Shown here: piece by piece, positions 1 through 9,271 of the stretch
Layout: the number at the start of each line of letters is the position of its first letter
Numbering within the stretch: position 1 is the first letter of the stretch
Source: Aurantibacter crassamenti
GTDB lineage: Bacteria; Bacteroidota; Bacteroidia; Flavobacteriales; Flavobacteriaceae
DNA length: 64,000 nt
Assembly (NCBI RefSeq): GCF_016811105.1
Contig: NZ_JAFBGM010000002.1
Location: 124,001 to 188,000 of the forward strand
Direction of reading: 5' to 3'
Notes under the pieces: generated by a model
What the model was told of the DNA's origin: nothing
Databases searched by the model: none
Seen by the model: only the letters and a program-made list of their open reading frames with translations
Made by a program: the position numbers and the translations under genes

Positions 1-206
1 TACTGTTTGGCAACAGAGACAACAAATCTTAAATTGGCTGTAGTTAATTTCTCGAGAGCTATTTGATCACCAGTACGAATTCGTTGCGCTAATTCAACTT
101 CTTCACTGGCTGTTATTAAATCAATTTTACTGATATCTTGCAAGTACTTATCGAGTGATTTTGATTCTCTATTGGTTACCTGCTTGATAATCTTTAGTTG
201 CCTCAT
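1..206 (-). CDS. rpoD: RNA polymerase primary sigma factor, 5' part only
   Basis: This is the first 68 codons of the primary sigma-70 factor; the rest lies off the left edge. The visible protein starts [20 protein letters not shown] and has sigma region 1.2 (SLDKYLQDI, then [14 protein letters not shown]) and the start of region 2 ([12 protein letters not shown]). Bacteroidota RpoD is short, near 290 residues, and lacks the long acidic N-terminus of proteobacterial RpoD, which this start matches. It directs RNA polymerase to housekeeping promoters. It is divergent from the DUF6155 gene across a 185-bp spacer in which I could not identify a convincing promoter. Confidence 0.95.
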   Translation of the reverse strand, partial: MRQLKIIKQVTNRESKSLDKYLQDISKIDLITASEEVELAQRIRTGDQIALEKLTTANLRFVVSVAKQ

Positions 207-391
207 ATATCTATAGTGTATTAATGTGAATAGTATTAGTTCTCATAATACGTCATTATTGCGTCTTTTCCAAGAAAGAAAGAGTTTTCTTATACATAAA
301 TTATGATAATATGTATAGATTATATACCGTTCGATATTTATTGACCCCAATCGTTTTTTAATACTATTTTTGAAACCATATTCAAGTACAA

Positions 392-901
392 ATGAGTAAG
401 AGGGCATTAAAAAAATACTTAACAGAACTTCCAAAAGAGGATCTTGAAGAGCAAATGATGGATCTTTATTTGCGATTTCCGGTTGTAAAAGAGTATTATG
501 ATTTTGTATTTAATCCGAAGGAAGACAAACTTTTACAGCAAGCTAAAGCCAAAATATCTAACGAGTATTTTCCATTAAAGCGAAGAAAAGCAAAAGCTAG
601 AAGATCTACAGCACAAAAATTCATCAAACACTTTTTAAAATTAGGGGTAGATACCCATTTAATTGCTGATTTAATGTTATACAACTTAGAAATAGCACAG
701 ACTTTTGAAATGGAAAAAAATGTAGCTGATTCTTTTTATAAAAGCATGCTGAACTCATTTGAGCAAGCAGTACAGTATATTTCTTTAAATGGTATGATTA
801 CTGACTACAAAGAACGTATTGCTAAAATTTATACCATAACACAAGAGCGTGAATGGTTATTTTCTGAAGGATTTTCAAAAGCACTTGACATTATTGATTA
901 A
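392..901 (+). CDS. DUF6155 family protein
   Basis: A 169-residue soluble protein with no signal peptide or membrane segment. The N-terminal stretch MSKRALKKYLTELPKEDLEE resembles the DUF6155 family of Bacteroidota, of unknown function. It is rich in lysine and glutamate and looks mostly helical, with a basic patch near residues 57-75 (KRRKAKARR). It lies 12 bp upstream of the hydroxyacid reductase gene and is probably cotranscribed with it. The family assignment comes from memory of the N-terminal pattern, not from a search; no reaction can be proposed. Confidence 0.75.
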   Translation: MSKRALKKYLTELPKEDLEEQMMDLYLRFPVVKEYYDFVFNPKEDKLLQQAKAKISNEYFPLKRRKAKARRSTAQKFIKHFLKLGVDTHLIADLMLYNLEIAQTFEMEKNVADSFYKSMLNSFEQAVQYISLNGMITDYKERIAKIYTITQEREWLFSEGFSKALDIID

Positions 902-913
902 ACAGATAAATTA

Positions 914-1843
914 ATGGCGATAGTAATTATAAGACAAGATAATAAAGAGCAGCTTTGGAAAGATGCCCTATTAGCTGCTGATTCAAAATTAGCAGTATAT
1001 ACCTATAAAGAAGAATATAATCCCGATGATATTGACATGGCTCTTATCTGGAAACACCCAGAAGGTTCATTAGCTGAATTTCCCAATTTAAAATGTATTG
1101 CATCAAACGGGGCAGGGGTTGACTATATTTTTGAAGACGACAAAGCTCCCACTCATTTGCCTATTACTAGGGTAGTAGACAAATTTTTAGCAGCTGATAT
1201 GTCAGAACATGTTTTGGCACTTATTTTAGCTTATTTAAAGAACATAGAACATTATAAAGTTGATCAATTCAATAAAATTTGGAAACCCATTCAATACAAA
1301 CGAATCGCTGATTTTAAGATTGGGATTTTAGGGTTCGGTACCTTAGGACAAGTATTAGCTACTGATTTGATAAAATTCGGGTTTAATGTACAAGGATGGT
1401 CAAATTCTAGAAAATCACTAGATAAAGTACAATCTTTTGCTGGGCAAGATGAGTTATCTGAATTTTTAGCTACAACAGAAGTATTAGTTTGCTTATTACC
1501 GTTAACAGAAGAAACTGCAGGAATACTGAATAAAGAACTATTTCAACAACTTCCAAAAAATGCATATATCATAAATGTAGCACGTGGCGGGCATCTTGTT
1601 GATGCCGATTTAATAGAAATGTTAGATAATGGGCATCTTTCGGGCGCCAGCTTAGATGTATATCATCAAGAACCACTTTCAACAGACCATCCGTTTTGGG
1701 AACATCCTAAAGTACATATGACTCCACATTATGCCAGTGTTTCTGACACCAATTCTGTTATACCTCAGATTCTTGAAAACTACCGCAGACTGCAAAATAA
1801 TGAACCACTTTTGAACTTGGTTTCTAAGACTAAAGGCTACTAA
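914..1843 (+). CDS. D-2-hydroxyacid dehydrogenase, glyoxylate/hydroxypyruvate reductase A type
   Basis: A 309-residue cytosolic NAD(P)H-dependent reductase of 2-oxo acids, probably glyoxylate or hydroxypyruvate. The Rossmann dinucleotide motif GILGFGTLG is at residues 137-145. The catalytic triad of the D-isomer 2-hydroxyacid dehydrogenases is visible as Arg224 (VARGG), Glu253 (HQEPL) and His272 (PHYAS). The length fits the GhrA subgroup, which is shorter than phosphoglycerate dehydrogenase. It follows the DUF6155 gene by 12 bp. Substrate preference cannot be read from the sequence, and D-lactate or other 2-oxo acids remain possible. Confidence 0.88.
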   Translation: MAIVIIRQDNKEQLWKDALLAADSKLAVYTYKEEYNPDDIDMALIWKHPEGSLAEFPNLKCIASNGAGVDYIFEDDKAPTHLPITRVVDKFLAADMSEHVLALILAYLKNIEHYKVDQFNKIWKPIQYKRIADFKIGILGFGTLGQVLATDLIKFGFNVQGWSNSRKSLDKVQSFAGQDELSEFLATTEVLVCLLPLTEETAGILNKELFQQLPKNAYIINVARGGHLVDADLIEMLDNGHLSGASLDVYHQEPLSTDHPFWEHPKVHMTPHYASVSDTNSVIPQILENYRRLQNNEPLLNLVSKTKGY

Positions 1844-1889
1844 TTTTCAGATTTCGCAGCGAATCCTTCGTTCAAGCATAAATTTCTTT

Positions 1890-1897
1890 TATTTTTG
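1890..1897 (+). promoter_or_regulatory. Candidate Bacteroidota -7 element TATTTTTG before the SF2 helicase
   Basis: TATTTTTG fits the Bacteroidota sigma consensus TAnnTTTG and lies 65 bp before the helicase start. I see no clear TTG -33 element about 20 bp upstream, so this is a half-match. Confidence 0.35.
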
Positions 1898-1961
1898 CAA
1901 AATTGTGGCCGTTCCTAAATGTTCATAAGTCCACCTTTAAAAATTAAACCCCATTTGTTAC

Positions 1962-3473
1962 TTGGAGATACAAAAAAATACATCTGAAAAGACATTATAC
2001 GATTATCAGGCAGACGACCTTAATACTATTTTTGAGCATTTAGAGTCGTCTTCAGCCGCCGAAAACCTACTATATCAGTTGCCTACGGGTGGTGGTAAAA
2101 CAGTAGTTTTTTCTGAAATCACAAAGCGCTATATCAGCCAGATGAAGAAAAAGGTGGTTGTATTAACGCACCGTATTGAGCTAAGTACGCAAACATCTAA
2201 AATGTTGGGTGGTTTTGGTGTAAAAAACAAGATAATCAATAGCGACGTCAAAGTACTTGATGATCAAGATGATTATATGTGTTTTGTGGCAATGGTTGAA
2301 ACATTGAATAATCGTTTACAAGAAAATGCAATTGCACTTAAAAACGTGGGCCTAGTCATTATTGATGAGGCACATTACAATTCATTTCGAAAACTATTCA
2401 AGTTTTTTGAAGATTCAACAATTTTAGGGGTTACAGCAACGCCACTTAGTTCGAATATAAAGTTACCGATGAAAGACAACTATAAAAAGTTGATTATCGG
2501 TGAATCAATTGGATCTCTAATTTCAAAGAAGTTTTTAGCCAAAGCAGAAGTTTATAATTACGATGTTGGCTTACAGAGTTTGAAACTGGGTATTAATGGT
2601 GATTACACCGTTAAATCATCAGACGAACTATACGGAAATCAAAGTATGCTTGGTAAATTAATGACCGCATACAATGAAGTTGCAAAAGGTACCAAAACCC
2701 TTATTTTCAATAATGGTATAAATACGTCTCGCTACGTATATGATACGTTTCGAAAGGCTGGTTATAACATTCGGCATTTAGACAATAAAAATAGTGCGTC
2801 AGAACGAAAAGAGATTTTAGAATGGTTTCATGAAACTCCTGATGCCATATTATCTTCGGTAAGCATACTTACTACTGGTTTTGATGAACCAACAGTAGAA
2901 ACTATTATTCTTAACCGTGCAACACGTTCTTTGACCTTATATTTTCAAATGATTGGTAGGGGCTCTAGGATATTACCAAATAAAGAATCATTTAATGTAA
3001 TTGATTTGGGTAATAATGTTGCCCGTTTTGGTATGTGGGAAGCACCAGTAGATTGGCAAGAAATTTTCCACTTTCCTGATTTCTATCTTGAAAACATCAA
3101 GAATGATGAAGATATTGAACGTGAATTTGTTTATGAAATGCCAGTTGCACTTCGTAAAAAATTTAAGAAATCTTCTGATTTAAAATACGATATAAAAGAG
3201 GAGTATAAAAAGGTTTTTGCGCAAGGTTTAAAGTCTAAATTGGTCTTAGAACGCAGTATAGAGCAACATGCAAAGATTTGTGTTGAGAATTCAGAAGATG
3301 TATTTGATGCCCGTATTTTAGCAAAAGAACTTAAAGAAGAAATAGCATTTCGTGTACGCCAATATTCATATTGTATTATGAATAACACTAAAAATTACAA
3401 GGAATGGTTAGAAGAAGATTATGAGCGTAAATTACGCCTCAATATATCTCAAAAATTTGCCGCAAGAATGTAA
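1962..3473 (+). CDS. DEAD/DEAH-box superfamily II helicase
   Basis: A 503-residue nucleic-acid-dependent ATPase. Walker A is PTGGGKT at residues 41-47, motif II is DEAH at 135-138, motif III is TATP near 159-162 and motif VI is QMIGRGSR at 329-336. The order and spacing are those of SF2 DEAD/DEAH helicases of the type III restriction/Ssl2-like class. The C-terminal 130 residues are charged and carry no motif I know. The start is a TTG codon: the domain begins a few residues later (YDYQADDL) and the next methionine falls after Walker A, so TTG is needed. No restriction or defence gene is adjacent, so a role in DNA or RNA maintenance is only a guess. Confidence 0.85.
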   Translation: MEIQKNTSEKTLYDYQADDLNTIFEHLESSSAAENLLYQLPTGGGKTVVFSEITKRYISQMKKKVVVLTHRIELSTQTSKMLGGFGVKNKIINSDVKVLDDQDDYMCFVAMVETLNNRLQENAIALKNVGLVIIDEAHYNSFRKLFKFFEDSTILGVTATPLSSNIKLPMKDNYKKLIIGESIGSLISKKFLAKAEVYNYDVGLQSLKLGINGDYTVKSSDELYGNQSMLGKLMTAYNEVAKGTKTLIFNNGINTSRYVYDTFRKAGYNIRHLDNKNSASERKEILEWFHETPDAILSSVSILTTGFDEPTVETIILNRATRSLTLYFQMIGRGSRILPNKESFNVIDLGNNVARFGMWEAPVDWQEIFHFPDFYLENIKNDEDIEREFVYEMPVALRKKFKKSSDLKYDIKEEYKKVFAQGLKSKLVLERSIEQHAKICVENSEDVFDARILAKELKEEIAFRVRQYSYCIMNNTKNYKEWLEEDYERKLRLNISQKFAARM

Positions 3474-3533
3474 TATAGCAGTCGATTCAAATAACAATTA
3501 GGTTGTATTCAACTTAATTCTTGTCTTGTATGG

Positions 3534-3541
3534 TATTTTTG
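3534..3541 (+). promoter_or_regulatory. Candidate -7 element TATTTTTG before the glycosyltransferase
   Basis: TATTTTTG matches TAnnTTTG and lies 23 bp upstream of the TTG start codon, a distance that would give a short leader. No TTG sits at the expected -33 distance. Confidence 0.4.
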
Positions 3542-3564
3542 CAATTGACTCTTGAATTTACATT

Positions 3565-4791
3565 TTGAAAAAGCTTTTAATCATTACGCTCAATTGGCCC
3601 GCCCCAGAATATTCTGCAGCAGGGGTACGTCTAATGCAATTGGTTTCTTTTTTTCAGGAAGAAGGATACAAAGTTACCATTGCAAGTACCGCTGAAAAGC
3701 GAGAAGATTTCAGCTTTGATGCTGTGGAAACGGTAAATATTCTTTTAAATCATTCAAGTTTTGATGTTTTTATAAAAGAGATGCAGCCTGAAATGGTGCT
3801 CTTTGATCGATTTATGTCTGAAGAACAATTCGGATGGCGTTTAACTGAAAACACCCCTAATGCGCTTAAAATACTAGATACTGAAGATTTACATTCGTTA
3901 CGTAAGTCACGTGAATTGGCTTTTAAAAACAATAGCATTTGGACATCTGAAATGTGGAAAGCACATGAGATGACCCAGCGTGAAGTAGCCAGCATACTTC
4001 GATGTGACATATCATTAATGATTTCAGATTTTGAAATTAAACTACTATCACAAGTTATACCGAATGCTGAAGAACTACTCTTACATTTACCTTTTATGGT
4101 GGCTACACCTGATGATAATGCGATAGCAGACAAACCTAAATTTGAAAATAGAAACGATTTTTTATTTATTGGTTTTGGTGGTCATGCGCCAAATGTTGAC
4201 GCAATCTTATATTTAAAAAAAGAAATTTGGCCTATAATTCAAAGTAAGCTACCCAAAGTAAAATTGAATATTTATGGTGCAAACTTTCCTCAAAAAATAA
4301 CACAATTACATAATACAAAAGAAGGTTTCATAGTACACGGATGGGCCAAAAACGCTCATGAAGTTATCTCGAATGCACGAATATTATTAGCTCCTATACG
4401 TTTTGGTGCTGGCCAAAAAGGCAAACTATTAGATGCAATGCTCTGTGGCACTCCAAGTATAACCACAACAATAGGAGCGGAGGGCATGCAAAATGATTTA
4501 GAATGGAACGGTCAAATTCTTGATGACCCTAAAGCTTTTGCTTATGCTGCAATTGAAGCCTATATGAATCAAGAAACTTGGATGAAGTATCAAGAAAACG
4601 GACAACAAATCCTAATTCAGAATTTTAACAAGAATCAACTAGAAAAAAGACTCCGATTTAAATTAAATCAAATTCGGAATAATCTCGATTCGCATAGAGA
4701 TACCAATTTTATTGGTAAACTTCTACAGCATCAAACTATGGCAAGCAGTAAGTATATGTCTAAATGGATAGAAGCGAAGAATAAGTACTAG
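3565..4791 (+). CDS. Glycosyltransferase family 4-like protein
   Basis: A 408-residue GT-B type glycosyltransferase without signal peptide. The N-terminal domain opens with a Rossmann strand followed by a loop (LLIITLNWPAPEYSAAGVR), typical of GT4 enzymes. The C-terminal domain has LFIGFGGHAPNVDAILYLKK and the nucleotide-sugar binding region GAGQKGKLLDAMLCGTPSI near residues 292-310, with the conserved GxKGKLLDAM pattern. It would transfer a sugar from a nucleotide donor to an unknown acceptor on the cytosolic side of the membrane. The start is TTG; upstream is AT-rich spacer. It stands alone between the helicase and menB, so its glycan product cannot be inferred from context. Confidence 0.85.
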   Translation: MKKLLIITLNWPAPEYSAAGVRLMQLVSFFQEEGYKVTIASTAEKREDFSFDAVETVNILLNHSSFDVFIKEMQPEMVLFDRFMSEEQFGWRLTENTPNALKILDTEDLHSLRKSRELAFKNNSIWTSEMWKAHEMTQREVASILRCDISLMISDFEIKLLSQVIPNAEELLLHLPFMVATPDDNAIADKPKFENRNDFLFIGFGGHAPNVDAILYLKKEIWPIIQSKLPKVKLNIYGANFPQKITQLHNTKEGFIVHGWAKNAHEVISNARILLAPIRFGAGQKGKLLDAMLCGTPSITTTIGAEGMQNDLEWNGQILDDPKAFAYAAIEAYMNQETWMKYQENGQQILIQNFNKNQLEKRLRFKLNQIRNNLDSHRDTNFIGKLLQHQTMASSKYMSKWIEAKNKY

Positions 4792-4925
4792 TCCGTTTAC
4801 CTCATAATAGATTATGCTTATTTTATTTAAAAGTTCTAGTGTGATTTCACATAGATTCACAATAATTTTTATCCATTCATTAGCATCAAATTCCGTTACT
4901 TTGCATACCATATAAAACAAAATCC

Positions 4926-5768
4926 ATGAAAACCATCGACTGGAAAACAGCAATCGATTTTGAAGACATTACGTATAAAAAGTGTAATGGCGTAGCTCGA
5001 ATAGCGTTTAACCGCCCTGAAGTACGTAATGCTTTTAGACCTAAAACTACCAGTGAACTATACAAAGCATTCTATGATGCCCAAGAAGACACCTCAATAG
5101 GCGTTGTATTGCTATCAGGTGAAGGTCCATCAAAAAAAGATGGAGGTTGGGCATTTTGTAGTGGAGGTGATCAAAAAGCTAGAGGTCACCAAGGTTATGT
5201 TGGCGATGATGGAATGCACCGTTTGAATATACTAGAAGTACAGCGTTTAATTCGTTTCATGACCAAAGTGGTAATTGCAGTGGTACCAGGTTGGGCCGTT
5301 GGGGGCGGACATAGCTTACATGTTATTTGCGACTTAACTTTGGCGAGTAAAGAACACGCTATTTTTAAACAGACTGATGCTGATGTTACTAGTTTTGATG
5401 GTGGCTACGGATCAGCATACCTCGCAAAAATGGTTGGGCAGAAAAAAGCACGTGAAATCTTTTTTTTAGGTAGAAATTATTCTGCACAAGATGCCCTTGA
5501 AATGGGAATGGTAAATGCGGTAATACCCCATGACGAGCTTGAAGACACTGCATATCAATGGGCACAAGAAATTTTAGAGAAGTCACCAACTTCAATTAAA
5601 ATGCTCAAGTTTGCTATGAACCTAACGGATGATGGCATGGTAGGGCAACAAGTTTTTGCTGGTGAAGCTACACGTTTGGCGTACATGACAGATGAAGCAA
5701 AAGAAGGCCGAGATGCATTTTTAGAGAAACGTAAACCTGATTTTGGTAAAAATAAATGGATTCCTTAA
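4926..5768 (+). CDS. menB: 1,4-dihydroxy-2-naphthoyl-CoA synthase
   Basis: MenB of menaquinone synthesis, a crotonase-fold enzyme that closes the naphthoquinol ring of o-succinylbenzoyl-CoA in a Dieckmann-type condensation. The 280-residue length is standard. MenB-specific stretches are visible: AFRPKTTSEL, GWAFCSGGDQKARG (oxyanion hole), AVGGGHSLHVICDL and SFDGGYGSAYLAK. The QTDADV stretch carries Asp where the E. coli enzyme has the glycine that binds bicarbonate, so this appears to be the Asp-containing, bicarbonate-independent class. It is monocistronic and convergent with the vWA gene. No other men gene is in the window. Menaquinone is the usual respiratory quinone of Flavobacteriia. Confidence 0.95.
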   Translation: MKTIDWKTAIDFEDITYKKCNGVARIAFNRPEVRNAFRPKTTSELYKAFYDAQEDTSIGVVLLSGEGPSKKDGGWAFCSGGDQKARGHQGYVGDDGMHRLNILEVQRLIRFMTKVVIAVVPGWAVGGGHSLHVICDLTLASKEHAIFKQTDADVTSFDGGYGSAYLAKMVGQKKAREIFFLGRNYSAQDALEMGMVNAVIPHDELEDTAYQWAQEILEKSPTSIKMLKFAMNLTDDGMVGQQVFAGEATRLAYMTDEAKEGRDAFLEKRKPDFGKNKWIP

Positions 5769-5795
5769 GTAAAGAATATAATCTAAAAGAATGTT

Positions 5796-7472
5796 TTATT
5801 CAGGAGGGTATTGCTTTTTAGATTCAGTAACTAGGGCATTAATGGCATCTGATTCTTGATGAATTTCTATATAATGGCCACCCCCAATTTCAGAAAGTTG
5901 TTTTAAAACATCTTTTTTAGAAATTTTGCCTTTTGGTGACAAATAATGAAAAGTTGATAGATAAATATCCTTTTCAAGGTTTTGTTTAATAAGGTTCGTA
6001 AGTTGGTTATCAATTTTAAACATTCCATCAGAAGCTAAAATGATTCGATTGTTTCCACCATGAACAAAGTTACTAACCGCTTCTCTATAAGCCAATTGCA
6101 ACCCTGCCTTACCGTTGGATTTTCCGGATGCCTTGAGTGAATTAATTACGCTAGTTAATTCTTCTTTAGTAGTTATAGCACTAGTTTCAATTACCTTTTC
6201 AGCTTTTCCGGAATACGTAATTACTGTTAATTTATCTTGAGGTCGTAATACATCAATTAAATAGTTCACAGAATTTTTAAGCTTATCTAATTTTTCATGA
6301 TAACGCATCGAAATTGATACATCAATCAATAGTACCATATTATTGGTTAACGCACCATCAAGTGTATTAAAATCAGTAGGGTCAAAAAGTAAACGTTTAA
6401 TTCCTTCGGTGGTCAACCAAGTCGCATTCTCTTCAGGTAAATATATTTTCTCAGGATATATTACATTAAAAGGTGGTACTTCATTTACAATTTTCAAAAT
6501 CGGTTGATCAGCCCGTTCTATGTAATTATTATATTTCTGAGCAATGCCAATGCCTTGACTATTAAAAATATCAATAAGTAATTCTTCAAAGCGATAAGTT
6601 CTATCATATAACCCTTCAACTACAAAAAGTTCTTCACCTTTTACATATTTTTCAGCCCATTGAAATATTAATTTTCCATGAGCATCAATAGCCTCACGAT
6701 CTTCATTCACTGACGAATCAAGATATGGGAAATCGCCATAAGTATTCAATATTTTACGGTCTTCTAAACTAATATGAATATCATACTGTTGCTGCCATTT
6801 AGACAATGATTGTTCAAGTTTATCATTTCTATTTTGACCTAAATTAAAAATCATGTTTTTAGAAAGCATGACCATTTTTCTAGTTCTCTGTAAGGCTAGT
6901 GGCAGTTGTTCTTCTCCAAATAAATCAGTAATAGTACTATTGAATCCGTAACTTAAAATAGCTAAGGTTCGAATATTTTTTTCATAGGCATGTAATAATG
7001 AATAGGCTTGTTTAAAACGAATGTCTTCAAAAAAGTACGCCTTATTAGCAGTAAAATTCATCAATACATTTACAATAGTCTTCATTTGATTAAAGACTTT
7101 TTGATAGTGCTGTAACTCATTCTCTAATCGCTTGGCTGCAGCAACCGGTAAATTTGCTCTAACTATGGTTAAAGAATCATACTTTTTAGAAAGTATATTT
7201 AATTGTTTTTTGTGATCAATTGCTGTTCTACCATATGATAATTCTAAAGCATTGTGATTTAAAACTTCATCTTTATCTAAAAGTTCGGCATAGGCATTTA
7301 ATGTGCTATTAAAAGCTTTTAGAGAATGCTGAGTAGCGTCAATATAATAACTACATTGATTGATATAATCTACGTGTAAATTAATTGCTTCTTTTGTAGT
7401 AGCATCTAACTCCTTTTGTGCATATGACAAAAATGAAATAAATAAAAAGAATGGAATTATATTCTTCAGCAT
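5796..7472 (-). CDS. Secreted von Willebrand factor A domain protein
   Basis: An exported protein of 558 residues. I place the start at the ATG giving MLKNIIPFFLFISFLSYAQ, a clean signal peptide; an in-frame ATG 42 bp upstream would prepend a charged stretch and is less likely. The middle is helical with no known domain. The C-terminal 180 residues form a vWA domain: the metal-ion-dependent adhesion site begins VLLIDVSISM (DxSxS), with LASDG later. The layout resembles vWA proteins of Bacteroidota whose ligands are unknown. A bidirectional terminator lies upstream, separating it from the serine hydrolase gene. Confidence 0.8.
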   Translation of the reverse strand: MLKNIIPFFLFISFLSYAQKELDATTKEAINLHVDYINQCSYYIDATQHSLKAFNSTLNAYAELLDKDEVLNHNALELSYGRTAIDHKKQLNILSKKYDSLTIVRANLPVAAAKRLENELQHYQKVFNQMKTIVNVLMNFTANKAYFFEDIRFKQAYSLLHAYEKNIRTLAILSYGFNSTITDLFGEEQLPLALQRTRKMVMLSKNMIFNLGQNRNDKLEQSLSKWQQQYDIHISLEDRKILNTYGDFPYLDSSVNEDREAIDAHGKLIFQWAEKYVKGEELFVVEGLYDRTYRFEELLIDIFNSQGIGIAQKYNNYIERADQPILKIVNEVPPFNVIYPEKIYLPEENATWLTTEGIKRLLFDPTDFNTLDGALTNNMVLLIDVSISMRYHEKLDKLKNSVNYLIDVLRPQDKLTVITYSGKAEKVIETSAITTKEELTSVINSLKASGKSNGKAGLQLAYREAVSNFVHGGNNRIILASDGMFKIDNQLTNLIKQNLEKDIYLSTFHYLSPKGKISKKDVLKQLSEIGGGHYIEIHQESDAINALVTESKKQYPPE

Positions 7473-7587
7473 TAACGAATTTTCAAAAAATAATGCATGA
7501 ATCCAAAAATTCAACGTCCTAATGCCTATTTATGAGGTATATATGGGTATTTCTTGCTATAAATGAGGACAAAAATTCTATAAACTA

Positions 7588-7619
7588 AAAAGAGTCCCCT
7601 CTTACGAAAGGACTCTTTT
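7588..7619. terminator. Rho-independent terminator hairpin
   Basis: A 10-bp stem AAAAGAGTCC/GGACTCTTTT with a 12-nt loop. A-rich and T-rich flanks make it usable in both directions. On the minus strand it follows the serine hydrolase gene by about 180 bp. Confidence 0.75.
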
Positions 7620-7753
7620 ACGAGAACACTATATGAAAATGAAAAATTAACTCCGTTTTAATTACATGATAAACATACCATGATTTACGAATCTATTTAA
7701 ATAAATGTTGTGAAGTATTGTAAAAATGTGGTGTGCGTGTAGGAATATGTTGT

Positions 7754-7769
7754 GTAGGAATATTCCTAC
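7754..7769. repeat. Perfect 16-bp palindrome GTAGGAATATTCCTAC
   Basis: A perfect inverted repeat. Its left 10 bases, GTAGGAATAT, also occur 15 bp upstream at 7739-7748 as a direct repeat. It lies 34 bp past the serine hydrolase stop and has no T-run, so it looks more like a protein-binding site than a terminator; its partner is unknown. Confidence 0.4.
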
Positions 7770-7802
7770 TAGTACTTTAATACAAAAAAGTATAATTTTA
7801 AT

Positions 7803-9134
7803 CTAATTTATAGCCTCAGATAATTCACTTAATAAACTATTTGCATCAAAAAGTGGTTCTTGACCTAAACCAGTTCGAACTACAACTAAGTCTTTTGAAG
7901 GTATAATATACACGCGCTGCCCTTGGAAACCGTTTACTGAATACATATCACGGGGTACATCAGGATATTTTCCACCAGCATTTAACCAAAAATGAGCACC
8001 ATAAACTCCATCTGAATTCATAGTAGGTTTGGTAACATAATCTACCCACTCAGGAGCAAATATTTGTTTTCCGTTCCAATTTCCTCGATGTAAGTAAAGT
8101 AGTCCAAATTTAGCCCAATCTCGTGTAGTCGCCCATCCATAAGAAGATCCAACAAAATTACCAGCAATATCAGCCTCTAACAGCATAGAATTCATTCCAA
8201 TTTTATCAATTAATGCCTCATACGGATAATTGACATATTCTTGATGCGTATTAAAATGGTCTCGTAAAATACCTGATAATAGATTTGTGGTACCCGAAGA
8301 ATAATTCCAAATTTCGGTTGGTGGTGCTATTGCCATTTTATTCAATTGAGCAGAAGGCATATCTGCTGTCATAAAAAGCATTTTATTTACGTCTGAAATA
8401 CTTGCATAGTCTTCTTCCCATTCTAATCCGCTTTGCATCCGCAATAAGTGATTCAATGTAATATTTTTACGTTCATCGTTTTGCCAAGCTTGAATAGGAG
8501 CGGGCTCATTTATATCTATTTCATCTTGATAATCAAGAATACCATATAATGTAGCTAAAACGCTTTTTGTCATTGACCAGCCTAAAATTGGAGTTTCCGC
8601 CGAAAATCCTTCAATATATTCTTCAGAAATAATATGGTCTTTATAAACAACCATTACCGTACGGGTCATTTGGGTCTCATAGTTAGCAAGAATTTTTTTA
8701 ATCGCTCGGTCTACGCGATCATAATCTACATTGGCAAAAACAGAATCTTTAATACCATTATTACCATACGGAAATGCTAAATCATTTTTTAAGAAAGTTC
8801 TTTTTGGCGACGGTAATTTTATCTCCGGATTATAATCTTCGGTAACCAAAGCACAACCCAATCCGTCTCTACATATACTGGTTCTAGGTACCAAACTATA
8901 CACCGATGCCGTTACACTTGAACCCTTTACTTTCTCCAAATCTGCCAATTTAATTAAGGGCATATTATTATCATTCTCTAATATATCATTGTAATCACGA
9001 TGTGAAATAAAATGTGTGGATGCCAGATTTTTGGCAGCAAAACCATTGATGAAATTTAGTTTTGGATAATTATAAAAAATGACGATAGCTAATACTATGA
9101 TTAATGCAATGAAAATTCGCTTGAATAATTTCAT
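7803..9134 (-). CDS. Beta-lactamase-fold serine hydrolase, membrane-anchored
   Basis: A 443-residue class C beta-lactamase-family serine hydrolase. Residues 5-22 form an N-terminal membrane segment (RIFIALIIVLAIVIFYN), so the catalytic domain lies in the periplasm. The nucleophile motif SxxK is S187-M-T-K190, followed by YSS at 278-280 in place of the YxN motif, and a C-terminal domain with GFQGQRVYIIPSKDLVVV. Proteins of this kind are esterases or D-aminopeptidases more often than true beta-lactamases, and resistance should not be inferred. It is monocistronic, and divergent from the cell-wall unit at 9.3 kb. Confidence 0.85.
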   Translation of the reverse strand: MKLFKRIFIALIIVLAIVIFYNYPKLNFINGFAAKNLASTHFISHRDYNDILENDNNMPLIKLADLEKVKGSSVTASVYSLVPRTSICRDGLGCALVTEDYNPEIKLPSPKRTFLKNDLAFPYGNNGIKDSVFANVDYDRVDRAIKKILANYETQMTRTVMVVYKDHIISEEYIEGFSAETPILGWSMTKSVLATLYGILDYQDEIDINEPAPIQAWQNDERKNITLNHLLRMQSGLEWEEDYASISDVNKMLFMTADMPSAQLNKMAIAPPTEIWNYSSGTTNLLSGILRDHFNTHQEYVNYPYEALIDKIGMNSMLLEADIAGNFVGSSYGWATTRDWAKFGLLYLHRGNWNGKQIFAPEWVDYVTKPTMNSDGVYGAHFWLNAGGKYPDVPRDMYSVNGFQGQRVYIIPSKDLVVVRTGLGQEPLFDANSLLSELSEAIN

Positions 9135-9271
9135 AAATATGGAGGACGTTTTAAATATAATTTAGAACAACGAAGTTAATGAACTAGTAAAAAATAGATA
9201 GGTCTTTAGTACCTTTAAATAAAACAATCAGTTTTATAATTCGAATGAGTTGTTTCTGTGAAAGATTAAGC

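Larger units (their letters stand above)
7473..7802. other. 330-bp spacer between two minus-strand genes
   Basis: This spacer holds a strong hairpin at 7588-7619 and a palindromic site at 7754-7769, both listed separately. The remainder is AT-rich. I see no ORF of believable length on either strand and no RNA gene. Confidence 0.6.

Noticed and set aside
1962-3473. SF2 helicase as part of a defence island
   Set aside because: No nuclease, methylase or other defence gene lies next to it.
5389-5595. Minus-strand frame within menB
   Set aside because: An antisense shadow of a conserved gene with no protein-like features.
7803-9134. Serine hydrolase as an antibiotic-resistance beta-lactamase
   Set aside because: The YSS motif and membrane anchor fit the broad esterase/peptidase group; nothing supports resistance.
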